Part shown: in pieces, positions 10,574 to 21,918 of the stretch
Layout of the letters: the number at the start of each line of letters is the position of its first letter
Numbering within the stretch: position 1 is the first letter of the stretch
Program-made: the position numbers and the translations under genes
The notes under the pieces: model-generated
Told to the model about the DNA's origin: nothing
What the model saw: only the letters and a program-made list of their open reading frames with translations
Databases searched by the model: none
Assembly: GCA_902595725.1 (NCBI GenBank)
Contig: CACJRJ010000004.1
Location: forward strand, 1 to 60,366
Source: an uncultured Pelagibacteraceae bacterium
Lineage (GTDB): Bacteria > Pseudomonadota > Alphaproteobacteria > Pelagibacterales > Pelagibacteraceae
Direction of reading: 5' to 3'
DNA: 60,366 nt

Positions 10574-12345
10574 GTTCATATAAAATTATAGATCACGAAT
10601 ATGACGTTGTTGTTCTTGGAGCTGGAGGCGCAGGTTTAAGAGCTGCGGTTGGCCTTAGTGAAGTTGGATTAAAAACAGCGTGTATATCAAAAGTTTTTCC
10701 TACTAGAAGTCATACATCAGCAGCTCAAGGAGGTATTTCAGCAGCCCTTGGAAATATGGGAGAAGATGATTGGAGATGGCATATGTATGATACTGTCAAA
10801 GGATCTGATTGGTTGGGTGACCAAGATAGCATAGAATATTTGTGCAAAGAAGCTCCACGAGCAGTCTTAGAATTAGAGAGGTATGGAGTTCCATTTAGTC
10901 GAACTGAAGATGGAAAAATATATCAAAGACCTTTTGGTGGAATGACTAAAAATTATGGAAATGAAACTGTTCAAAGAACTTGTGCAGCAGCAGATAGAAC
11001 AGGTCATGCCATTTTACATACTATGTATGGACAAGCATTAAAGCATAATACAGAATTTTTTATTGAATACTTTGCTTTAGATTTATTAATGAAAGACGGT
11101 GAGTGCAAAGGTTTAATAGCTTGGAATTTAAATGATGGAACTATTCATAGATTTAGATCTCATATAACAATTATAGCAACCGGTGGATATGGAAAAACAT
11201 ATTACTCATCCACATCTGCTCATACTTGTACTGGTGATGGAAATGCCATGGTTTTAAGAGCCGGTTTACCTTTACAAGATATGGAATTTGTACAATTTCA
11301 TCCAACAGGAATTTATGGACATGGAACTTTAATATCAGAAGGAGTTCGAGGAGAAGGAGGATATTTATTGAATTCTAAAGGTGAAAGGTTTATGGAGAGG
11401 TATGCTCCAAAAGCAAAAGATCTTGCATCTAGAGATGTGGTAAGCAGATCAATAGCAGTTGAAATAAATGAAGGAAGAGGTGTTGGAAAAGAAAAAGATC
11501 ATGTTCATCTCCATTTAGATCATTTAGATCCAGAAGTAATTGAGAAAAGACTTCCAGGAATTTCAGAATCTTCAAGATTATTTGCCGACGTTGATGTTAC
11601 AAAAGAACCAATACCAGTTGTTCCTACAGTTCATTATAATATGGGTGGAATTCCAACAAATTATAAAGCTGAAGTTTTAACAGTAAATGGTTCAGAAAAA
11701 ATTGTACCTGGACTTATGGCAATAGGTGAAGCAGCATGTGTTTCAGTTCATGGAGCTAACAGATTAGGATCAAATTCATTAATTGATTTAGTTGTCTTTG
11801 GAAGAGCCGCAGCAAAAAGGGCCGCAGAACTAGTGAAACCAGGAACTCCACATGAGAAAATCTCAAATTCAGAGACAGATAAATGCTTAGAGAGGTTTGA
11901 AAAATTAAGAAATGGAAATGGAACTAATAGAACTGCTGATTTAAGATTAGCTATGCAAAAAACTATGCAGTCAAAGTGTGCAGTATTTAGAACTGAAAAA
12001 ACCTTAAAAGAAGGAGTAGAGGAAATAAGAAAACCATTTGAAGGAATGGACTCAATATCAGTAAAAGATAAATCTTTAATTTTTAATACCGATTTAGTTG
12101 AAACTTTAGAATTTGATAACTTAATAAGACAAGCAATAGTTACACTAGATTCTGCATATGAAAGAAAAGAAAGCAGAGGAGCTCATGCACGAGAAGATCA
12201 TCCAAAAAGAGATGATAATAATTTTATGAAACATACATTATCTTGGTGTAAAGGGAGTGAAACAAAAATTTCTTATAGAGATGTACATAGATCAACGTTA
12301 ACAAATGATGTACAATATTTTCCACCTCAGGAAAGAGTTTACTAA
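10570..12345 (+). CDS. sdhA: Succinate dehydrogenase flavoprotein subunit
   Basis: SdhA oxidises succinate to fumarate and passes electrons to SdhB. The 591-aa sequence has the FAD-binding [13 protein letters not shown] near residue 15 and SHTSAAQGG, where H48 is the expected covalent FAD attachment. QFHPTGIYG and the arginine-containing [11 protein letters not shown] form the substrate and flavin sites. The C-terminal end [12 protein letters not shown] is typical. Overlaps are 4 nt with sdhD and 1 nt with sdhB. Confidence 0.98.
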   Translation: MSSYKIIDHEYDVVVLGAGGAGLRAAVGLSEVGLKTACISKVFPTRSHTSAAQGGISAALGNMGEDDWRWHMYDTVKGSDWLGDQDSIEYLCKEAPRAVLELERYGVPFSRTEDGKIYQRPFGGMTKNYGNETVQRTCAAADRTGHAILHTMYGQALKHNTEFFIEYFALDLLMKDGECKGLIAWNLNDGTIHRFRSHITIIATGGYGKTYYSSTSAHTCTGDGNAMVLRAGLPLQDMEFVQFHPTGIYGHGTLISEGVRGEGGYLLNSKGERFMERYAPKAKDLASRDVVSRSIAVEINEGRGVGKEKDHVHLHLDHLDPEVIEKRLPGISESSRLFADVDVTKEPIPVVPTVHYNMGGIPTNYKAEVLTVNGSEKIVPGLMAIGEAACVSVHGANRLGSNSLIDLVVFGRAAAKRAAELVKPGTPHEKISNSETDKCLERFEKLRNGNGTNRTADLRLAMQKTMQSKCAVFRTEKTLKEGVEEIRKPFEGMDSISVKDKSLIFNTDLVETLEFDNLIRQAIVTLDSAYERKESRGAHAREDHPKRDDNNFMKHTLSWCKGSETKISYRDVHRSTLTNDVQYFPPQERVY

Positions 12346-13118
12346 TGGTACAAATAAATTTACCTAAAAATTCTAAAGTTCAAAAAGGCAAATTTTATAA
12401 AGATAAAACAGGTTCAAAAAATATTAGAAAAGTAAATATTTATAGATGGGATCCTTCTAGTGGTGAAAATCCTCGTATCGATACATATGAGGTTGATATG
12501 GATAATTGTCCATCAAAAGTATTAGATCTTTTAAATAAAATTAAAAATGAAATAGATCCATCCATAGCTTATAGAAGATCATGTGCCCATGGTGTATGTG
12601 GTTCGTGTGCAATGAATATGGATGGAAAAAATGGCTTAGCATGCACAAAGCCTCATAAAGAAATTAAAGGTGAAATTAATATTTATCCTTTACCTCATTT
12701 AAAAGTTCAAAAAGATTTAATTGGAGATTTAAGTACTTTATATAAACAATACGAGTCAGTTGAGCCATGGCTTAAAGTTTCAAAAAAAGAAGAAGGTAAA
12801 GAAAACTTACAATCTATAGAAGATAGATCAAAATTAGATGGCCTTTATGAATGCATAATGTGTGCATGCTGCTCTACTTCCTGCCCAAGTTATTGGTGGA
12901 ATGGAGATAAATATTTAGGTCCAGCAGTTTTATTGCAAGCATATAGATGGATTATAGATAGTAGAGATGAAGATAGAAAAGAGAGATTAAAGAAAGTTGC
13001 TGATGAACTAAAGCTTTATAGATGCCATACTATTATGAATTGTACTAATGCATGCCCAAAAGGCTTAAATCCTGCAAAAGCAATAGCGTCTATAAAGAAA
13101 ATGCTTGCAACAAGTTAA
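12345..13118 (+). CDS. sdhB: Succinate dehydrogenase iron-sulfur subunit
   Basis: SdhB carries electrons from the flavin to ubiquinone through three iron-sulfur clusters. In the 257-aa sequence, CAHGVCGSC and a following cysteine hold the [2Fe-2S] cluster. [12 protein letters not shown] and [17 protein letters not shown] hold the [4Fe-4S] and [3Fe-4S] clusters. The start overlaps the sdhA stop by one base. The sdhCDAB order is standard for alphaproteobacteria. Confidence 0.98.
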   Translation: MVQINLPKNSKVQKGKFYKDKTGSKNIRKVNIYRWDPSSGENPRIDTYEVDMDNCPSKVLDLLNKIKNEIDPSIAYRRSCAHGVCGSCAMNMDGKNGLACTKPHKEIKGEINIYPLPHLKVQKDLIGDLSTLYKQYESVEPWLKVSKKEEGKENLQSIEDRSKLDGLYECIMCACCSTSCPSYWWNGDKYLGPAVLLQAYRWIIDSRDEDRKERLKKVADELKLYRCHTIMNCTNACPKGLNPAKAIASIKKMLATS

Positions 13119-13142
13119 TTACTTAATTAAATAATTTTGGCC

Positions 13143-14636
13143 ATGAATTTAATTCAACATTTCGTAAATGGGAAAATAATTCCAGGAAAATCAACTAGAA
13201 GAGGAAAAGTATTTAATCCAGCAATTGGAGAACAAGAGTCAGAAGTAATATTAGGTTTAAAATCAGATTTAGATCAAGCTGTTAACGTAGCAAAAAAAGC
13301 TTTTGAGACATGGTCTTTAAAACCCCCAATTCAAAGAGCAAGAATTATGTTTAAATTTAAAGAATTAATAGAAAAAAATTCTGATGAATTAACCAAAATG
13401 ATAGTCTCTGAACATGGCAAGGTATATGAAGATGCAAAAGGTTCCTTAATAAGAGGACTCGAGGTAGTAGAATTTACTTGTGGAATTCCTCAAGTTTTAA
13501 AAGGAGAATTTACAGAAAACGTTGGAACAGATATTGATAGTTGGTCAATTAGGCAACCACTTGGTGTTTGTGCAGGTATAACTCCATTTAATTTTCCTGC
13601 AATGGTTCCAATGTGGATGTTTCCAATGGCTATTGCTTGTGGAAATACTTTTGTATTAAAACCATCTGAAAAGGATCCTTCTATTTCAATTAAATTAGCA
13701 GAATTATTCAAAGAAGCTGGGCTACCAGATGGAGTATTTAATGTAATAAATGGTGATAAGGAAGTTGTTGATGCAATTTTAATCAATAAAGATATTAAAG
13801 CCGTAAGTTTCGTAGGATCAACACCAATTGCAAAATATATTTATGAGAATGCAGCTAAAAATGAAAAAAGAGTTCAAGCTTTGGGCGGTGCAAAAAATCA
13901 CTGTGTTGTAATGCCTGATTGTGATTTAGATCAGGCCGTAAATGGTTTGATGGGTGCAGCTTATGGATCTGCTGGTGAAAGATGTATGGCTCAATCAGTG
14001 GCAGTTGCAGTTGGAAATATTGGAGATAACTTGGTTAATGAATTATCAAAAAAAGTTGAAACATTAAAAGTTGGCCCAGGTATGGATAAAAAATCTGAAA
14101 TGGGACCCTTAGTTACAAAAGAGCATTTAGAAAAAGTTAAGGGTTATGTTGACCTAGGGGTTAAAGAAGGAGCAAAATTAGTAGTTGATGGAAGAAACCT
14201 AAAACTACAAGGCTATGAAAACGGTTACTATATAGGAGGATGTTTGTTTGATCATGTTAAAAAAGATATGAGAATTTATAAAGAAGAAATTTTTGGCCCT
14301 GTACTATCTGTAGTTAGGGTAAAAGATTTTGATGAAGCTACTCAGCTAATTAATGATCATGAGTTTGGCAATGGAACAAGTATTTATACTAGAGATGGAG
14401 ATGTTGGAAGAACGTTTGCTAGCAATATTAAAATTGGAATGGTTGGTATAAATATACCTATACCCGTGCCAGTGGCATTTCATAGTTTTGGTGGTTGGAA
14501 ACGATCTTTATTTGGAGATCAACATATGCATGGAGTAGAAGGTGTGAGATTTTATACAAAACTTAAAACAATAACTTCAAGATGGCCATCTGGATTAAGA
14601 TCAGATCCTGAATTTGTTATGCCTACAATGAAGTAA
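13143..14636 (+). CDS. mmsA: Methylmalonate/malonate-semialdehyde dehydrogenase (CoA-acylating)
   Basis: MmsA converts methylmalonate semialdehyde to propionyl-CoA, or malonate semialdehyde to acetyl-CoA, with NAD+ and CoA. It acts in valine, beta-alanine or 3-hydroxypropionate breakdown. I chose the ATG at 13143 over a TTG at 13137, since [10 protein letters not shown] is the normal family start. Of 497 residues, C281 in GERCMAQS is the nucleophile. The GGAKNH motif (about 248-253) has Asn where other aldehyde dehydrogenases have the general-base Glu, which is the hallmark of this CoA-dependent subfamily. It sits between sdhB and mdh with short gaps, so it belongs to the TCA run. The physiological substrate is not shown by the sequence. 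Confidence 0.93.
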   Translation: MNLIQHFVNGKIIPGKSTRRGKVFNPAIGEQESEVILGLKSDLDQAVNVAKKAFETWSLKPPIQRARIMFKFKELIEKNSDELTKMIVSEHGKVYEDAKGSLIRGLEVVEFTCGIPQVLKGEFTENVGTDIDSWSIRQPLGVCAGITPFNFPAMVPMWMFPMAIACGNTFVLKPSEKDPSISIKLAELFKEAGLPDGVFNVINGDKEVVDAILINKDIKAVSFVGSTPIAKYIYENAAKNEKRVQALGGAKNHCVVMPDCDLDQAVNGLMGAAYGSAGERCMAQSVAVAVGNIGDNLVNELSKKVETLKVGPGMDKKSEMGPLVTKEHLEKVKGYVDLGVKEGAKLVVDGRNLKLQGYENGYYIGGCLFDHVKKDMRIYKEEIFGPVLSVVRVKDFDEATQLINDHEFGNGTSIYTRDGDVGRTFASNIKIGMVGINIPIPVPVAFHSFGGWKRSLFGDQHMHGVEGVRFYTKLKTITSRWPSGLRSDPEFVMPTMK

Positions 14637-14640
14637 GAAT

Positions 14641-15606
14641 ATGTCAAAAAAAATATCATTAATTGGTGCTGGACAAATTGGTGGAACACTCGCACACTTA
14701 ATTGGTTTAAAGGAACTAGTAGATGAAGTAGTAATGTTTGATGTTGCAAGTGGTATTGCTAAAGGAAAAGCATTAGATATAGCTCAATCATCATCAGTCG
14801 ATGGTTTTAATGTTAAATTATCTGGAACAGATAATTACGACGATATTAAAGACTCTGATGTAATTATTATAACTGCGGGAGTTCCAAGAAAACCTGGGAT
14901 GAGTAGAGATGATTTATTAGGCATAAATTTAAAAATTATAAAACAGGTAGCAGAAGGTATAAAACAAAATTCACCTAACGCATTTGTAATATGTATTACA
15001 AATCCATTAGATGTTATGGTTATGGCTTTTCAAAAATACTCAGGACTTCCAGCAAATAGAGTTGTTGGTATGGCAGGAATATTGGATAGTTCAAGATTTA
15101 AATTGTTTTTGTCACTTGAACTTAAAATACCAGTAAAAGAAATAGAAGCAATGGTTATGGGCGGCCATGGAGATACAATGGTTCCGTTACCAAGATTTAC
15201 AAAAGTTTTGGGCAAACCTTTGTTGGATTTAGTTAAAGAGGGAAAAATATCATCAGAAAGATTAGAGGAAATCAATCAAAGAACTAGAGATGGTGGTGCT
15301 GAAATTGTTAAATATCTTGAAAAAGGTTCAGCATTTTACGCTCCAGCAGCATCAGGAGTTCAAATGGCTGAAGCATATTTAAAAGATGAAAAAAAATTAC
15401 TTCCATGTGCTGTACAGCTTAATGGCGAGTATGGTGTTAAAAATATTTTTGCAGGAGTTCCAGTCATAATTGGAAAGAATGGCGTAGAAAAAATAGAAGA
15501 AATAAATTTAGATGAAAAAGAAAAAAGTCAATTTATGCATTCAATAGAAGCAGTTAAAAAATTATGGGAAGCAGCTTCAGCAATAGATAAAGATCTTTCT
15601 AAGTAA
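14641..15606 (+). CDS. mdh: Malate dehydrogenase
   Basis: Mdh interconverts malate and oxaloacetate with NAD+. It is of the LDH-like type common in alphaproteobacteria. The 321-aa protein has GAGQIGG near residue 9, [14 protein letters not shown] for substrate binding, [11 protein letters not shown], and the catalytic H176 in [10 protein letters not shown]. Arginine in the PRKPGMSR loop favours malate over lactate. It follows mmsA by 4 nt and precedes sucC by 2 nt. Confidence 0.97.
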   Translation: MSKKISLIGAGQIGGTLAHLIGLKELVDEVVMFDVASGIAKGKALDIAQSSSVDGFNVKLSGTDNYDDIKDSDVIIITAGVPRKPGMSRDDLLGINLKIIKQVAEGIKQNSPNAFVICITNPLDVMVMAFQKYSGLPANRVVGMAGILDSSRFKLFLSLELKIPVKEIEAMVMGGHGDTMVPLPRFTKVLGKPLLDLVKEGKISSERLEEINQRTRDGGAEIVKYLEKGSAFYAPAASGVQMAEAYLKDEKKLLPCAVQLNGEYGVKNIFAGVPVIIGKNGVEKIEEINLDEKEKSQFMHSIEAVKKLWEAASAIDKDLSK

Positions 15607-15608
15607 TA

Positions 15609-16769
15609 ATGAATATTCACGAGCATCAAGCTAAAGAAATTTTAAAAAAATATGGTGCAATTGTACCCGAAGGTATTTTTTCACATTCAGTTGAAGAATT
15701 ATTGCATAAGGCAAAATCATTAAAAACTGGAAAATTTGTTTTAAAAGCACAGATCCACGCTGGCGGACGAGGAAAGGCAGGAGGAATAAAAATTGTAAAT
15801 ACAATAGAAGAATTAAATTCTGCTGCTAAAGAAATGTTAGGAAAAAAACTGATAACTCACCAGACTGGACCTCAAGGAAGAGAAGTTAAAAGACTATATG
15901 TTGAGTCATCTTCAGAAATTGAAAAAGAATTTTATCTTTCATGTTTAGTTGATAGAGCAAGTTCTAAGATTGCATTTATTTCAAGTGATCAAGGTGGAAT
16001 GAATATTGAGGATGTTGCAAAAAATAAACCAAAAAAAATTGTAACTACAAAAATTAATTTAGATGACAAAATATCAGATAAAGATTGCGAAAAAATTGTA
16101 GAAATATTTAATTTAAACCTAGATGCAAAAAAACAAGCTATAAATTTGATTAAATCAATATACAAAATGTTTATTGATATAGATGCTAATCTTGTAGAAA
16201 TAAATCCTTTGATTTTAACTAAAGATAATAAAATTATTTGTCTGGATGCAAAAATGAGCTTTGACGACAATGCATTGTTTAGAAATCCAGAAATTTTAAA
16301 TTTAAGAGACTTAAATGAGGAAGAAGAGATAGAGATAGAAGCAAGCAAGCATGGTTTATCTTATATAAAATTAGAAGGTAAAATAGGATGTATGGTTAAT
16401 GGTGCAGGTCTAGCAATGGCAACAATGGATATAATTAAATTACATGGAGAAGAGCCAGCAAATTTTTTAGATGTCGGCGGAGGAGCATCAAAAGAAAAAG
16501 TTTCAGCAGCATTTAAAATAATTTTATCAGATAAAAATGTAAAAGGAATTTTAATAAATATTTTTGGAGGTATAATGAGATGTGATGTTCTTGCTCAAGG
16601 AGTTGTAGATGCAGCTAAAGAGATTAAAATTGAAGTTCCTTTAGTTGTTAGATTAGCTGGAACAAAATTTGAAGAAGGAAAAAAAATATTGGATAATTCA
16701 GGTTTAGAAATTATATCTGCATCCGATTTGTCTGATGCAGCAAAAAAAGTTGTTAATTCTGTAAAATAA
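15609..16769 (+). CDS. sucC: Succinyl-CoA ligase beta subunit
   Basis: SucC is the nucleotide-binding, ATP-grasp subunit of succinyl-CoA synthetase, which makes ATP or GTP from succinyl-CoA. The 386-aa protein starts [16 protein letters not shown]. It has [14 protein letters not shown] in the ATP-grasp domain, [10 protein letters not shown], and the C-terminal [13 protein letters not shown] and [10 protein letters not shown] blocks. One base separates it from sucD. Confidence 0.98.
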   Translation: MNIHEHQAKEILKKYGAIVPEGIFSHSVEELLHKAKSLKTGKFVLKAQIHAGGRGKAGGIKIVNTIEELNSAAKEMLGKKLITHQTGPQGREVKRLYVESSSEIEKEFYLSCLVDRASSKIAFISSDQGGMNIEDVAKNKPKKIVTTKINLDDKISDKDCEKIVEIFNLNLDAKKQAINLIKSIYKMFIDIDANLVEINPLILTKDNKIICLDAKMSFDDNALFRNPEILNLRDLNEEEEIEIEASKHGLSYIKLEGKIGCMVNGAGLAMATMDIIKLHGEEPANFLDVGGGASKEKVSAAFKIILSDKNVKGILINIFGGIMRCDVLAQGVVDAAKEIKIEVPLVVRLAGTKFEEGKKILDNSGLEIISASDLSDAAKKVVNSVK

Positions 16770-16770
16770 A

Positions 16771-17646
16771 ATGTCAATTTTAGTTAATAAAAATACAAAA
16801 GTAATATGCCAGGGTTTTACAGGGAAACATGGTACCTTTCATTCTGAACAAGCTATTAAATATGGAACAAATTTAGTTGGCGGTGTAACACCAAAAAAAG
16901 GTGGTCAAATGCATTTATCAAAACCAGTCTTCAATTCCGTTAAAGAAGCAAAAGAAAAAACTGGTGCAAATGCTTCTATGATTTATGTTCCAGCAAAATT
17001 TGCTGCTTCTGCTATTATAGAAGCTGTTGAAGCATCTATTGAATTAATTGCTTGTATTACAGAAGGTATACCAGTTTTAGACATGCTAAGAATTAAAAAA
17101 AAATTAGCCAATTCTGGTTCAAGACTAATTGGTCCAAATTGCCCTGGAATTATTACACCTGAAGAATGTAAAATTGGCATAATGCCTGGAAATATTCATA
17201 AAAAAGGTTCTGTAGGAATTGTATCTAGGTCTGGAACTTTGACTTATGAGGCTGTATCGCAAACTACTGATAATGGATTAGGTCAATCAACTTGTATAGG
17301 AATTGGTGGCGATCCCATAAATGGGACAAACTTTATAGATTGTTTAGATTTATTTTTAAAAGATGAAGAAACAAAATCTATATTAATAATAGGCGAAATA
17401 GGTGGAACAGCCGAGGAAGAAGCAGCTGAATTTTTTAAAAAGCATGAAATAAAAAAACCTATGGTTGGATTTATAGCTGGAATTACAGCTCCTCCAGGGA
17501 GAAGAATGGGTCATGCAGGAGCAATAATTTCTGGAGGAAAAGGTGGAGCTGAAGATAAAATAAAAAAAATGGAAGATTGTGGTATAACAATTGCAAAATC
17601 GCCCGCAGACATTGGAAAAACTCTACTAAAAAAATTGTCTAATTGA
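16771..17646 (+). CDS. sucD: Succinyl-CoA ligase alpha subunit
   Basis: SucD binds CoA and carries the phosphohistidine of succinyl-CoA synthetase. The 291-aa sequence has the start block [17 protein letters not shown] and [20 protein letters not shown]. The active-site histidine lies in [15 protein letters not shown] (about residue 246). The stop codon falls within the -35 element of a likely sucA promoter, with 34 nt before sucA. Confidence 0.98.
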   Translation: MSILVNKNTKVICQGFTGKHGTFHSEQAIKYGTNLVGGVTPKKGGQMHLSKPVFNSVKEAKEKTGANASMIYVPAKFAASAIIEAVEASIELIACITEGIPVLDMLRIKKKLANSGSRLIGPNCPGIITPEECKIGIMPGNIHKKGSVGIVSRSGTLTYEAVSQTTDNGLGQSTCIGIGGDPINGTNFIDCLDLFLKDEETKSILIIGEIGGTAEEEAAEFFKKHEIKKPMVGFIAGITAPPGRRMGHAGAIISGGKGGAEDKIKKMEDCGITIAKSPADIGKTLLKKLSN

Positions 17647-17670
17647 AAAATACTCTTTAAGTAATATACT
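17643..17670 (+). promoter_or_regulatory. Probable sigma70-type promoter for sucA-sucB-lpd
   Basis: TTGAAA (17643-17648) and TATACT (17665-17670) are spaced by 16 bp. The predicted transcript start, about 7 nt after the -10 box, falls only 3-4 nt before the sucA ATG at 17681, so the mRNA would be almost leaderless. This rests on consensus matching in AT-rich DNA and is unproven. Confidence 0.5.
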
Positions 17671-17680
17671 AAATCACTAG

Positions 17681-20593
17681 ATGGCATCATCAAAAAACTT
17701 AGAATATCAAAAAACCTCTTTTTTATCTAAAAGCAACAGTGCTTTTATTGAGCAGATGTATCTTAAATTTATTAATAAAGATTCTGATTTGCCAGAAAGT
17801 TGGAAAAAATATTTTTTAGAAATAGGAGATGAAGCTGATATAATTGCAAAAGAAATAAATGGACCTTCATGGAGTCCTATAAAGAAAAAAATCGATATAG
17901 ACACAATTAAAAAAAATCTTGATAAACAACAAAATAATTTATCAAAAGAAAATGTAACAAGTGTAATTCATAAAAAAGAACTTTCTGAACAAAACAGAAG
18001 ATCGATTAGAGCAGTGTCACTAATTAGATCTTATAGGCAAAGAGGACATTTAATTGCAAATCTTGATCCATTAGAATTAAGAAAAATTGAATATTTAGAT
18101 GAATTACATCCAGAAAGTTATGGATTTAATAAAGCGGACTATAATAAAAAAATTTATTTAGATGGAATAGCGAATAGAAATTATTCAACTATAAAAGAGA
18201 TTTTATCTTTCTTAAGAAAAACTTATTGTGGAAAAATTGGCTATGAATATATGCATATTTCAAATCCAACAGAAAGAAAATGGTTTAGAGATAGAGTTGA
18301 AAAAGATGAAAACGCTTTACAATTTACAAAAAATGGCAAGGAAGCTATTTTGAATAAAATTATTCAAGCTGAGGGATTTGAAAAATTTTTACATACAAAA
18401 TATGTTGGAACAAAAAGATTTGGTCTAGATGGAGCGGAAAGCTTAATTCCTGCACTAGAGCAAATAATAAAAATTGGTGGTCAAAATAAAGTAAAAGAAG
18501 TCAAAATTGGAATGTCTCATAGAGGAAGACTTAATGTTTTGGCAAATGTTTTACAAAAATCGTATAAAAGAATATTCAATGAATTTGCTGGAGAAATAGA
18601 CTCCGCATCAGATGATGATAATGCTGGTGATGTAAAATACCATTTAGGAGCATCATCAGATAGAACATTTGACGGTAATTCAGTTCATGTAAGTCTTACA
18701 GACAATCCATCTCATTTAGAAGCTGTAAACCCAGTTGTTTTAGGACAAACAAGAGCAAAGCAATTTTTTCATAACGATAAAGAGAGAAAAAAAGTAATTC
18801 CTATATTAATCCATGGCGATGCTTCATTTGCTGGCCAAGGTATTGTTGCAGAGTGTTTTGCGATGTCAGGTTTGCCCGGACATAATACAGGTGGGACGAT
18901 TCATTTTATAATTAATAATCAAATTGGATTTACAACAAGTCCAAGATTTGCTCGTTCATCCCCACATCCTTCTGATGTAGCAAAAATGGTAGATTCACCA
19001 ATTATACATGCCAACGGTGATGATCCAGAATCAGTTGTATATGCAGCTAGAATAGCTGCTGAGTTTAGACTTAAATTTAATAGAGACGTAGTTGTTGATT
19101 TAGTTTGTTACAGAAGATTTGGCCACAACGAAGGAGACGAACCTTCATTTACTCAACCATTAATGTATAAAAAAATTAAATCTCATCTATCAACTGTAAA
19201 AATATATGGAAATAAATTAATTAAAGATAAAACTATTTCATCTGAAGATTTAAATAATCAAATTAAAAAATTTAAAGATCTTCTTGATGATCAATACAAA
19301 AATGCAAAAGATTATAAGCCTAAAATTGAGTGGTTTGAAGGAACATGGTCAAGATATAAGCCAAGAAGAGGACAAGATAAAAGAGGAGATACAGGCTATT
19401 CAACTTCAAAGCTTTTAGAAATTTCAGATAGAATACACTCGCTTTCAACTGAGCTAAATATTCACAAGACTATAGTAAAAATTTTTGAAGCTAGAAAAAA
19501 TTCTATGAATAAGGGAAATGGAATTGACTGGTCTACTGCTGAGGCACTTGCATTTGGTTCATTATTAGAAGAAGGATATCCAGTAAGACTTGTTGGGCAA
19601 GATTCTGGAAGAGGAACTTTTAGTCAGAGACATTCAGTTTTAAGAAATCAAATTGATAATTCAAGATATATTCCTTTAAATAATATCTCAAAAAAGCAAA
19701 AGAATTTTGAAATAGTTGATAGCTTTTTATCTGAATTGGCAGTTTTAGGTTTTGAGTATGGTTATAGCTTAGTTGAACCTAATACATTAACTATTTGGGA
19801 AGCTCAATTTGGAGATTTTGCGAATGGAGCTCAAGTTATAATTGACCAATTTATTTCCTCAGGAGAAAGAAAATGGCTAAGAGCGTCTGGTTTGGTATTA
19901 TTGTTACCACACGGTTTTGAAGGTCAAGGGCCAGAACATTCATCTGCAAGATTAGAAAGATTCTTACAGTTGTGTTCAAATGATAATATGCAAGTTATGA
20001 ATTGTACTACTCCTGCAAATTATTTTCATGCTTTAAGAAGACAAATGCACAGAGATTTTAGAAAACCGTTAATTATTATGACACCAAAATCTTTACTAAG
20101 AAATAAATATTGTGTTTCACAAATTGATGATTTTAGTAAGAAAAACTCTTTTCATAGAGTTTTATGGGACCATTCAATGGATCCAAAAACCAAAGGATTT
20201 ATTAAATTAAAAAAAAATAATGAAATAAAAAAAGTAATATTATGTTCAGGAAAAATATATTTTGATCTTTTATCTGCGAGAGAAAAATTAAAAAAAGATG
20301 ATGTTATTTTATTTAGAATTGAACAACTTTATCCATTTCCAGCAAAAAGCTTAGTAAAAGAAATCAAACCTTTTGCACAAAATGCTAAATTTTATTGGTG
20401 CCAGGAAGAGCCAAAAAACATGGGTGCATGGTTGTTGGTGAGAGATTATATACAATGGACATTAGACTATATAAAAGCTAAAAATAGACAAATTTCTTAT
20501 ATTGGGAGAAATCCTGATGCAACCCCAGCTACTGGATATGCAAAAAGACATTTAGCTCAACAAAAAGAAATAATTGATATAGTTTTTAAATAA
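17681..20593 (+). CDS. sucA: 2-oxoglutarate dehydrogenase E1 component
   Basis: SucA is the thiamine-diphosphate decarboxylase of the 2-oxoglutarate dehydrogenase complex. The 970-aa protein has an N-terminal SucB-docking segment ([17 protein letters not shown]). The active-site blocks are [30 protein letters not shown], and the TPP-binding [12 protein letters not shown] with NNQIGFTT. A transketolase-like C-terminal half follows, with the [15 protein letters not shown] block. Length is within the family range. It is followed after one base by sucB. Confidence 0.98.
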   Translation: MASSKNLEYQKTSFLSKSNSAFIEQMYLKFINKDSDLPESWKKYFLEIGDEADIIAKEINGPSWSPIKKKIDIDTIKKNLDKQQNNLSKENVTSVIHKKELSEQNRRSIRAVSLIRSYRQRGHLIANLDPLELRKIEYLDELHPESYGFNKADYNKKIYLDGIANRNYSTIKEILSFLRKTYCGKIGYEYMHISNPTERKWFRDRVEKDENALQFTKNGKEAILNKIIQAEGFEKFLHTKYVGTKRFGLDGAESLIPALEQIIKIGGQNKVKEVKIGMSHRGRLNVLANVLQKSYKRIFNEFAGEIDSASDDDNAGDVKYHLGASSDRTFDGNSVHVSLTDNPSHLEAVNPVVLGQTRAKQFFHNDKERKKVIPILIHGDASFAGQGIVAECFAMSGLPGHNTGGTIHFIINNQIGFTTSPRFARSSPHPSDVAKMVDSPIIHANGDDPESVVYAARIAAEFRLKFNRDVVVDLVCYRRFGHNEGDEPSFTQPLMYKKIKSHLSTVKIYGNKLIKDKTISSEDLNNQIKKFKDLLDDQYKNAKDYKPKIEWFEGTWSRYKPRRGQDKRGDTGYSTSKLLEISDRIHSLSTELNIHKTIVKIFEARKNSMNKGNGIDWSTAEALAFGSLLEEGYPVRLVGQDSGRGTFSQRHSVLRNQIDNSRYIPLNNISKKQKNFEIVDSFLSELAVLGFEYGYSLVEPNTLTIWEAQFGDFANGAQVIIDQFISSGERKWLRASGLVLLLPHGFEGQGPEHSSARLERFLQLCSNDNMQVMNCTTPANYFHALRRQMHRDFRKPLIIMTPKSLLRNKYCVSQIDDFSKKNSFHRVLWDHSMDPKTKGFIKLKKNNEIKKVILCSGKIYFDLLSAREKLKKDDVILFRIEQLYPFPAKSLVKEIKPFAQNAKFYWCQEEPKNMGAWLLVRDYIQWTLDYIKAKNRQISYIGRNPDATPATGYAKRHLAQQKEIIDIVFK

Positions 20594-20594
20594 A

Positions 20595-21917
20595 ATGACA
20601 GAAAAAATTTTAGTACCAATACTAGGAGAGAGTATTACGGAAGCAACAGTTTCTAAATGGTTGAAAAATAAAGGTGATAATATTAATGCCGATGAAGCCA
20701 TTGTAGAACTAGAGACAGACAAAGTTAATTTAGAAGTTCCATCTCCTATTCAAGGAATATTATCAGCTATTAATTTTAAAGATGGCGATACTGTAGAAGT
20801 TGGTGCTGTTCTAGGAGAAATAACGTCCGGATCTAAAGTTAAAAAACAAGAAGATAATAAAAATAGTGAGAAACCTAAAGAAAAGCTAAAAGATAATATA
20901 ATTAATTTTGACAAAGAAAAAAAACAAAGTCCAAAAATTTTTGAAAATGAAGAGAAGGAAGAACCATTAGTTTTAACTGAAGAAAAACCATTAACTTCAA
21001 ATAAGGAAGAGCCATTAGTTTTAACAAAAGAAATATCTAGTAAACAAAAAATAATCAGTGAAAAAGTATTATCTCCTGCAGTAAGAAAAATTGTAGAAGA
21101 AAACAAGATTGATATACAATCGATTAAAGGAACAGGTAAGTCTGGTCAAATTTTAAAAGGTGATTTAATTAGTTTAATGGGATCAGCCCCACAGCCATCC
21201 GAAAGAAAATTAAAATATGGTGAAGAGGAAAGAATTCAAATGAGCAGACTAAGACAAACTATTGCAAAAAGATTAAAAGAAGCTCAAGAGAATGCAGCAA
21301 TGTTAACTACATTTAATGAAGTGGATATGACAAGTATCATTGAAATGAGAAAAAATAACCAAGAAGATTTTCAAAAAAGATTTGGAATAAAACTTGGTTT
21401 CATGTCCTTTTTTGTTAAAGCTTGTGTACTTGGATTAAAATCGTTTCCAGCAATTAATGCTGAGATAGAAGGTCAAGAAATTATATATAAAAATTATTAT
21501 AATATTAGTTTTGCTGTTGGAACTGAAAAAGGTTTAGTTGTTCCAGTAATAAGAAATGCAGATGAACTATCATTTGCAGAAATAGAAAAAAATATAAAAA
21601 CAATTTCTGAAAAGGCTAGAGATGGAAAATTAACTATTGATGATTTACAAGGTGGAACATTTACGATAAGTAATGGAGGCGTATATGGCTCTATGCTTTC
21701 AACTCCAATTCTTAATCCACCACAATCAGGAGTTCTTGGAATGCATAATATTGTTGAAAGACCAATTGCTATAGATGGAGAAATCGAAATTAGACCAGTT
21801 ATGTATTTGGCATTATCGTATGACCATAGAATAATTGATGGAAAAGATTCAGTTTCTTTTTTAAAGTTAATAAAAGAAAATCTTGAGGACCCAGGAAAGT
21901 TATTTTTAGATCTCTAA
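20595..21917 (+). CDS. sucB: Dihydrolipoyl succinyltransferase (E2 of 2-oxoglutarate dehydrogenase)
   Basis: SucB passes the succinyl group from E1 to CoA via a swinging lipoyl arm. Domains in order: a lipoyl domain (1 to about 78), with the lipoyl lysine in [10 protein letters not shown]; a charged linker (about 79-155); a peripheral E1/E3-binding domain with [19 protein letters not shown] (about 158-176) and [16 protein letters not shown]; and the catalytic domain from about 205, with [12 protein letters not shown] as the active site. The linker contains a 16-residue unit, KEEPLVLT plus 8 residues, in two tandem copies (DNA repeats at 20955-20977 and 21003-21025). At 440 aa it is somewhat longer than the E. 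coli protein because of this linker. Confidence 0.97.
   Translation: MTEKILVPILGESITEATVSKWLKNKGDNINADEAIVELETDKVNLEVPSPIQGILSAINFKDGDTVEVGAVLGEITSGSKVKKQEDNKNSEKPKEKLKDNIINFDKEKKQSPKIFENEEKEEPLVLTEEKPLTSNKEEPLVLTKEISSKQKIISEKVLSPAVRKIVEENKIDIQSIKGTGKSGQILKGDLISLMGSAPQPSERKLKYGEEERIQMSRLRQTIAKRLKEAQENAAMLTTFNEVDMTSIIEMRKNNQEDFQKRFGIKLGFMSFFVKACVLGLKSFPAINAEIEGQEIIYKNYYNISFAVGTEKGLVVPVIRNADELSFAEIEKNIKTISEKARDGKLTIDDLQGGTFTISNGGVYGSMLSTPILNPPQSGVLGMHNIVERPIAIDGEIEIRPVMYLALSYDHRIIDGKDSVSFLKLIKENLEDPGKLFLDL
20955..21025 (+). repeat. Short tandem duplication in the sucB linker
   Basis: Two 23-nt direct copies (20955-20977 and 21003-21025), 48 nt apart, differ by one base. They encode KEEPLVLT twice, each followed by eight less similar residues, giving a 16-residue tandem unit. 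The period is a multiple of three, so the frame is kept. Confidence 0.85.
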
Positions 21918-21918
21918 A

